Below are positions 58,972-64,000 of a stretch of 64,000 nt of DNA, one piece after another. The stretch covers positions 5,236,501-5,300,500 of the forward strand of contig NZ_CP046703.1 of NCBI RefSeq assembly GCF_009873495.1, given 5' to 3'. A model generated the notes under the pieces. That model was given only the letters and a program-made list of their open reading frames with translations, made no database searches and was not told the origin of the DNA. Both the position numbers and the translations under genes were made by a program. Numbering within the stretch: position 1 is the first letter of the stretch; each line of letters starts with the position of its first letter. Source of the DNA: Nostoc sp. ATCC 53789 (GTDB taxonomy: Bacteria > Cyanobacteriota > Cyanobacteriia > Cyanobacteriales > Nostocaceae).

Positions 58972-60573
58972 TTAGAAACTGAATGTAGTTCTCAGTGCGC
59001 CAATCACAACATCATCGTTGTTATTGTTATGATCTGGGGATGTTAGCCAGATAACTCCTGGTGTAATGGTGATATTGTCACTCAGCTTATACTGGTAGAA
59101 CGCCTCAAGATGATAGGATGTATCGGGATCTGTATCTAATCCTGCGATATTAGAACTTGTTAATCTAGGTTCCACACCCGCAATAATACCAGCCAAACTT
59201 CCTTCTTTACCGAGGTCAGGGAAGCCGAGGGTAACGGCATAGTTCCAAATATCAACTTCTCCACGGCTTCCAGTCAAGGTACGGCTGTTGGTGTATCCAG
59301 CCCAACCACCCAAGACTATCTTATCGGTAATGCCGATGGATGCTTGGACACCATAAGAATTACTGGAAAATCGGGAATCTAACGTACCATTGTCATCTAT
59401 ATCTAAGGGCGCGAAAGTTGCTGCATTGCTACCTGTAAGTAGTGGTTGGTTGTAGGAATTGATGTAAGTTAAACCGATAGAAATGCGATCGCTTGGTTTA
59501 ACTGTCAACTGTGCCAACGCACCGTAAGATCCATTAAACAAACCATTATTGGGTGTAGGGTCATTAGCTGTACCACTCAAATACCCTAAACTCAGTGCCA
59601 ATTTATCACTGAACTCGTGCGTTACTCCCAAACCCGCGCCGCCTATTTGGTTGTAAATTGGGTTGCGTGTACCAAAGGTGGATAAAGCACCAAAAGCGCC
59701 ATCACCATCAAAGATATTAACAGTACTGGTAAGGTCATCTGCTGCACCTGCGTTAGCGATCGCAACAACCTCTGTTTTTTCGCCTAACGGAAATCTGTAG
59801 AAGAGTGCATCTATCGTGGCATTAGTAGTACCATCTTCGCCAGCAAAGAATAAGTTACCCTCTGGCGTACCAATATTAGGGCTGAGAATATTATTAGCCT
59901 GGATTCTGGTGAACAGCGTATCTTTCCCTGTGAAGCTGGTCACAAATTCTATCCGCGCCCTAACCCCTAAAGTTGTATTTTCGTCTGTAATTTCTGCACC
60001 GTTAACTGTATTTCCTGACAAAACATCGCTAACGACAGCAACAACTTGTCCTTGCAGTTTGGTTGTGGTTGAGAACTGATTCGCCTCCAATTCAGCAGTT
60101 TTAGCTTCTACTGCATCTACACGACCTCGGAGTGTCGCCAGTTCTGCTGAAAAATCTTCTTGCAGCTTTTGTAATGTTGCTAAATCTTGTTTGTTAACTA
60201 AATCGCTTGTGGCTGTAGCAATAAGTTCGTTAACGCGATCTAGACAAGCATTCAAACCAGCAGCAAACTCATATCGCGTTAATGCGCGATTACCACGATA
60301 AGTACTATTTGGGTATCCTGCAATACAGCCATAGCGCTCAACCAACGACTGTAATGCTTGGAATGCCCAGTCGGTGGGTTGTACGTCGGAAAATTGAGAT
60401 ACGGAAGTAACTTGCCCTGTTATCTGAGTGTTTGTGTCTGGACTAGCTAAAACTTGCGGTTGATTGATTTCAGACGTAGCGGATGTTTCACCTGCAAATG
60501 CAGCAGTATTCACAAATAGCATTGCACAGCAGACTGCTGGACTAACTAGCAGATATTTACAGAAATTTTGCAT
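58972..60573 (-). CDS. SLH-domain, OprB-type outer-membrane porin, probably zinc-linked
   Basis: 533 residues from the ATG at 60573, which has GAGGAG 5 bp upstream; the frame is open 37 codons further but without a site. Signal peptide MQNFCKYLLVSPAVCCAMLF, then the SLH domain (FSDVQPTDWAFQALQSLVER) and coiled coil (LQEDFSAELATLRGRVDAVE) nearly identical to those of the porin at 34374, and a barrel ending TLRTTFSF. It is divergent from znuA with a 308-bp shared upstream region containing a Zur-box-like dyad, so I infer a role in zinc entry across the outer membrane. In Anabaena a porin gene next to the zinc transporter is reported to be under Zur, as I recall. Confidence 0.9.
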   Translation of the reverse strand: MQNFCKYLLVSPAVCCAMLFVNTAAFAGETSATSEINQPQVLASPDTNTQITGQVTSVSQFSDVQPTDWAFQALQSLVERYGCIAGYPNSTYRGNRALTRYEFAAGLNACLDRVNELIATATSDLVNKQDLATLQKLQEDFSAELATLRGRVDAVEAKTAELEANQFSTTTKLQGQVVAVVSDVLSGNTVNGAEITDENTTLGVRARIEFVTSFTGKDTLFTRIQANNILSPNIGTPEGNLFFAGEDGTTNATIDALFYRFPLGEKTEVVAIANAGAADDLTSTVNIFDGDGAFGALSTFGTRNPIYNQIGGAGLGVTHEFSDKLALSLGYLSGTANDPTPNNGLFNGSYGALAQLTVKPSDRISIGLTYINSYNQPLLTGSNAATFAPLDIDDNGTLDSRFSSNSYGVQASIGITDKIVLGGWAGYTNSRTLTGSRGEVDIWNYAVTLGFPDLGKEGSLAGIIAGVEPRLTSSNIAGLDTDPDTSYHLEAFYQYKLSDNITITPGVIWLTSPDHNNNNDDVVIGALRTTFSF

Positions 60574-60810
60574 TTTTCTCCTCACACTTATCTCCAATTC
60601 ACACCCAAAGCACGTTTTTTTAACGTGTATTTCATGCAAATATTTGTCAGTAATATTATCAGAAATAGACAACCTTTTTAACAAAAAAAGTCAAGAAATC
60701 CTAATTATTCAAGGAAAACTAAATTGCAGAGGACTGTACCATCTGACAAAGTTTTGTTGTTACTCATTACACAGGAAACTGAGAATGATATTATGTGTTG
60801 GGAATGAGAA

Positions 60811-60825
60811 TGAGAATTATTATAG
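60811..60825. promoter_or_regulatory. Zur-box-like dyad between the porin and znuA
   Basis: TGAGAATTATTATAG matches the 7-1-7 dyad TGATAAT-N-ATTATCA at 11 of 14 arm positions. A weaker TGAGAAT half-site lies at 60780-60786. Location 57 bp before znuA and 240 bp before the divergent porin fits control by Zur. Confidence 0.5.
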
Positions 60826-60881
60826 TCTAAGATTTAGAATAAGTCTCATAGACTTGCATCCATTTTGAGGAGGAAAACACC

Positions 60882-61895
60882 GTGACGATGAATGGCAAAG
60901 GGCTGATCAGAGGAAGACAAAGAAGCGGCATCTTGTCCATAATGACTCTATTAATGTTGTCGATGATTGCTAGCTGTAGCCAATCGAATCCGAATCAGGG
61001 AACAATACCTGAACAGTCACCGCAAGCACAGGCAACTGTATCCACCCCAGTAGCGCAGTTAGGAAAAACTAAAGTTGTGACGACATTTTTGCCGATATAT
61101 TTGTTTACTAAGGCAGTAGCTGGGAATGTGGCAGATGTAGAAATTCTAGTGCCGCCTGGTACGGAGGTACATGAATACCAAGCGACACCCGAAAATGTCA
61201 AAGCGATCGCAACCGCGAATGTGTTAGTAAAAAATGGTTTAGGTTTGGAGGTATTTCTGGAAAATACGGTCAAAAATGCCGAAAATACCAAACTAGCTGA
61301 AATTGATGCAAGTATTGGTATTAAACCCTTAAATGAAATTTCACCTGTTGTAAAAACAGCGAAGGAGGAAGAAGACCACGAACACGCCCAAGGTAATCCT
61401 CATGTTTGGTTAGATCCAGTTTTGGCAAAACAACAGGTAACTAATATTCGAGATGGATTAATTGCTGCTGACCCGGCAAATAAAGCTACTTATGAAGCAA
61501 ATGCTGCGGCTTATATTAAAGAATTAGAAAATTTAAATAATGAATTTCAACAGACTTTACAAAAAACTCCTAGTTGTACCTTTATTACCTTTCATGATGC
61601 GTTTCCCTATTTAGCAAAACGCTATAACCTCAAGCAAGTTGCTGTGGTGCAAATACCCGAAGATCAACTTTCACCAACTGATGTGCAAAATGCAGTCAAT
61701 GCTGTTAAAAAGTACAAAGTTAAAGCTTTATTTAGTGAACCAGGAGTAGATAACAAACTCCTAAGTAGCCTCTCCAAAGACTTGAAATTAACTTTGCGTC
61801 CTCTGGATTCACTGGAAACTGGCGAAACAGATCCACAGCATTATTTCAAGGCAATGAAAGCTAACTTACAAATTTTGGAAACGTCATGTAAATAG
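60882..61895 (+). CDS. znuA: Zinc ABC transporter substrate-binding lipoprotein (ZnuA-like)
   Basis: 337 residues from a GTG at 60882 with GAGGAGG 8 bp upstream; the ATG two codons later is an alternative with worse spacing. Lipoprotein signal: hydrophobic stretch then MIAS-C32. Cluster A-I features: VVTTFLPIYLFTKAVAGNVADVEILVPPGTEVHEYQATP (metal ligand His), a short histidine-containing loop (EEEDHEHAQGNPHVWLDP), FITFHDAFPYLAKRY, and LFSEPGVD (acidic ligand). The His-x-His loop favours zinc over manganese. First gene of znuA-znuC-znuB. Confidence 0.93.
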   Translation: MTMNGKGLIRGRQRSGILSIMTLLMLSMIASCSQSNPNQGTIPEQSPQAQATVSTPVAQLGKTKVVTTFLPIYLFTKAVAGNVADVEILVPPGTEVHEYQATPENVKAIATANVLVKNGLGLEVFLENTVKNAENTKLAEIDASIGIKPLNEISPVVKTAKEEEDHEHAQGNPHVWLDPVLAKQQVTNIRDGLIAADPANKATYEANAAAYIKELENLNNEFQQTLQKTPSCTFITFHDAFPYLAKRYNLKQVAVVQIPEDQLSPTDVQNAVNAVKKYKVKALFSEPGVDNKLLSSLSKDLKLTLRPLDSLETGETDPQHYFKAMKANLQILETSCK

Positions 61896-61921
61896 GTTTG
61901 TCATTTGTCCTTTGTAAAAAC

Positions 61922-62001
61922 TAATGACCAACGACCAATGACCAATGACCAATGACTAATGACCAATGACTAATAATGACTAAGAACCAATGACTAATGA
62001 C
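61922..62001. repeat. Heptameric short tandem repeat leading into znuC
   Basis: About eleven copies of the 7-mer AATGACC/AATGACT (with small interruptions). The last copies supply the znuC start codon and its first codons. The same unit on the other strand is at 20212-20258. Confidence 0.85.
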
Positions 62002-62766
62002 ATTGCTATTTTAAAAGTAGAAGGATTAACTGTCTATCAAGGTAGTTATCTAGCTGTTCGAGATGTTTCTTTTGAATTATTGCCAGGAACAGATACAGCC
62101 ATAGTTGGCCCCAATGGTGCTGGTAAAAGTACTCTGGTAAAAGCGGTTTTAGATTTGATACCTCGAAGTGCTGGTACGATTGAAATTTTCGGTCGCCCAA
62201 TTGCAAGGCTGGGGCGTTTACGTCACTTGTTGGGTTATATGCCGCAAAACTTTATTTTTGACCGCAGCTTTCCTATTTCTGTTAGCGAATTGGTGGGACT
62301 GGGATGGGCAAAGGAAGGAAAAAAGGGAGATTTGTTTTTCTCCAAGCTGTGGAAACAAGACAGAGAAAAATCGGCAGCAGTAGTAGAAGCTTTACGGCGA
62401 ACTGATGCTTATCATTTACAGCATCAAGCTATTGGTACTCTTAGCGGTGGTCAACTCAAGCGGGTGTTGTTGGCTTATTGTTTGGTAATGCCTCGGAAAC
62501 TTTTGGTACTCGATGAAGCCTTTGCTGGTGTTGATGTGCAAGGTTCAGCAGATTTTTACGCTTTGCTAAATGAATTAAAGCGAGAGGAGGGTTGGACGGT
62601 ATTACAAGTTTCCCATGATATTGATATGGTAAATCGCCATTGCGATCGCGTGCTTTGCCTCAATCAAAGCATTGTTTGTACTGGTAAACCGGAAATTGCC
62701 CTTTCACCGCAAAACCTCTTAGCAACATACGGCCCAGGTTTCAGCCGCTACCAGCACCAACATTAA
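61990..62766 (+). CDS. znuC: Zinc ABC transporter ATPase
   Basis: 258 residues. Walker A GPNGAGKST, Q-loop LGYMPQNFIFDRSFPISVSELV, signature TLSGGQLKR, Walker B LLVLDEAFAGVD, and H-loop VSHD. The MPQ...D..FP...V pattern is typical of metal (Zn/Mn/Fe) cluster ATPases. Its first residues MTND are encoded by heptamer repeat DNA. 10 bp from znuB. Confidence 0.95.
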   Translation: MTNDIAILKVEGLTVYQGSYLAVRDVSFELLPGTDTAIVGPNGAGKSTLVKAVLDLIPRSAGTIEIFGRPIARLGRLRHLLGYMPQNFIFDRSFPISVSELVGLGWAKEGKKGDLFFSKLWKQDREKSAAVVEALRRTDAYHLQHQAIGTLSGGQLKRVLLAYCLVMPRKLLVLDEAFAGVDVQGSADFYALLNELKREEGWTVLQVSHDIDMVNRHCDRVLCLNQSIVCTGKPEIALSPQNLLATYGPGFSRYQHQH

Positions 62767-62776
62767 TACCTATAGT

Positions 62777-63646
62777 ATGAATTTCTTCAATGATTGTCAG
62801 ATATCTTGGCTTGCGATCGCCAGTAGTAATGACTTGGTAAGCTTGTTAACATTCCCCTTCATGCAGCGTGCGATCGTCGGTGCTGTGTTAATGGGAATAC
62901 TTGGTGGGATGTTGGGCAGTTTTGTCACCTTGCGCCAGTTATCCTTTTTCAGCCACGCCGTTGGTCATGCAGCATTAGTAGGTGTGGCGTTAGGTGTGCT
63001 ACTCCAAATAAATCCGACTTGGATGCTGTTACCTTTTACCTTGGTTTTCGGCGTTATTGTCCTCTACTTCATCGACAAAACGGACTTAGGTAGCGATAGT
63101 GTTCTTAGCATAGTGCTATCTGGGGCATTAGCGATCGGTGTGATTCTCACTAGCCTGATTAAAGGATATCGCGGCAACTTGATGGCTGTGCTGTTCGGGG
63201 ATATTTTAGCGATCGATACCACAGATTTGATTTTGACGCTGTTAGTACTTGTGGGAGGTAGCATATTTTTACTATCAACCCTGCGACAGCAAATTTTATT
63301 GACCCTTAACCCTGATGTAGCACAAGTCCAAGGCGTTCCCGTCCAATTGTACCGCTATGTATTTGTGGTTTTGCTTTCACTCGCCGTTGCCGTAGCGATT
63401 AAAGCTGTCGGCGTTTTACTGGTGAACGCCTTTTTGGTTATTCCCGCCTCTACTGCCAAATTGATGAGTCACCACTTTAGCCGCTTTCTAGTCATATCGG
63501 TGATAGTTGGTTCCATCAGCAGCATTGCTGGCATCATTGTCTCTGGTATTTTCAACCTTGCTTCTGGCCCAAGTATTGTTCTTGTACAATTCCTGCTATT
63601 TATAGCTGTTTTCATCTGGTTTAAGTTGAATTTGAAAGCTGCATAA
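62777..63646 (+). CDS. znuB: Zinc ABC transporter permease
   Basis: 289 residues with about eight hydrophobic helices. FMQRAIVGAVLMGILGGMLGSFVTLRQLSFFSHAVGHAALVGVALG is the conserved start of the ABC-3 metal permease family, and IKAVGVLLVNAFLVIPASTAKLMSH its conserved second half. Forms the inner-membrane channel with ZnuC, taking zinc from ZnuA. Confidence 0.95.
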   Translation: MNFFNDCQISWLAIASSNDLVSLLTFPFMQRAIVGAVLMGILGGMLGSFVTLRQLSFFSHAVGHAALVGVALGVLLQINPTWMLLPFTLVFGVIVLYFIDKTDLGSDSVLSIVLSGALAIGVILTSLIKGYRGNLMAVLFGDILAIDTTDLILTLLVLVGGSIFLLSTLRQQILLTLNPDVAQVQGVPVQLYRYVFVVLLSLAVAVAIKAVGVLLVNAFLVIPASTAKLMSHHFSRFLVISVIVGSISSIAGIIVSGIFNLASGPSIVLVQFLLFIAVFIWFKLNLKAA

Positions 63647-63721
63647 ATCTTTTTTCTCCAAGGGCTTGCTATATTTTGGGATGTTTGCTACATTTATTAA
63701 TCGTGGCTCACAAAAGCCCCA

Positions 63722-63794
<73 letters not shown>

Positions 63795-63799
63795 TATTA

Positions 63800-63837
63800 A
63801 TAAACCCCTTGAAATGCAATGATTTCAAGGGGTTTAT
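63800..63837 (+). terminator. Long hairpin after tRNA-Phe
   Basis: ATAAACCCCTTGAAAT pairs perfectly with ATTTCAAGGGGTTTAT (16 bp) around a GCAATG loop, starting 6 bp after the tRNA. It is a likely terminator, though the T-run that follows is poor (AGTTTCT). The last 160 bp of the window contain a tandem 11-mer, AAATTGGGTGT twice, at 63919-63940 and no recognisable gene. Confidence 0.6.
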
Positions 63838-64000
63838 AGTTTCTAATTACCGGTTGATGAAGAATAAATGTTCTACTATTTATGTCAATTTTGGACATTT
63901 TTGGATACCTTTAGATACAAATTGGGTGTAAATTGGGTGTAAAAGAGTTAGAGTAGAGGAGTAATTACACCTTTTCAACCTATGTTCTCCAAAACCCCTA

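Noticed and set aside
60464..60868. + strand frame between the porin and znuA
   Set aside because: It runs from within the porin gene (opposite strand) through the control region; composition is not protein-like.

Overview
The window comes from a filamentous, Nostoc/Anabaena-type cyanobacterium. The evidence is a psbD gene for photosystem II D2, abundant GCGATCGC (HIP1) octamers in genes and spacers, SLH/OprB iron-uptake-type porins, a UPF0367 protein, and heptameric short tandem repeats plus dispersed hairpin repeats between genes. I read it by eye, without database searches, so family names rest on motifs and recalled family features.

Layout. 1-751: end of an ArsA-like ATPase gene and a DUF2862 gene. 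752-1554: a gene-free stretch with the decayed tail of a Uma2-type gene. 1555-21331: a large surface-polysaccharide cluster on the + strand. It holds a Wzm/Wzt-type ABC exporter, three methyltransferases (one carrying a coiled coil built from 42-bp tandem repeats), a WsaF-like double glycosyltransferase, membrane proteins, two epimerases, GT2 and GT4 glycosyltransferases, and rfbA, rfbC and rfbD for dTDP-rhamnose. rfbB, wzx and wzy are not in the window. This fits an ABC-transporter-dependent O-antigen pathway in which a chain is made in the cytoplasm, capped by methylation and exported.

21415-31279: comB; a BlaI/M56 peptidase pair; a 42-bp minisatellite; two adjacent membrane-linked P-loop ATPases, one with a long glycine-rich tetrapeptide membrane region; a class V aminotransferase; tRNA-Asn; a YacP-like nuclease; an ECF-type ATPase and UPF0367. 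31627-36083: a stand-alone psbD, a strong structured-RNA candidate, phhB and a major SLH porin. 36251-42281 (- strand): an AMIN/serine-hydrolase protein and the tktA, fabF, acpP housekeeping group. 42705-47217: an HdrB-like protein, a MITE with perfect 10-bp target duplication, and a P450/Rieske/TetR module.

47293-49152: small accessory pairs, DUF4160/DUF2442 and a PIN/RHH toxin-antitoxin with a 32-bp palindromic operator. 49239-57080 (- strand): a PgpH-like HD phosphodiesterase, a degenerate ADP-ribosylglycohydrolase homologue, aroQ, a 46-residue protein and topA. 57500-58883: a gene with an early stop codon and a DUF6745 protein. 58972-63646: a second SLH porin divergent from znuA-znuC-znuB, probably a zinc-uptake unit. 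The window ends with tRNA-Phe.

The best candidates for undescribed biology are the methyltransferase with an expandable coiled coil (a possible chain-length ruler), the paired membrane ATPases at 24352-27815, and the structured RNA at 32931-33168.
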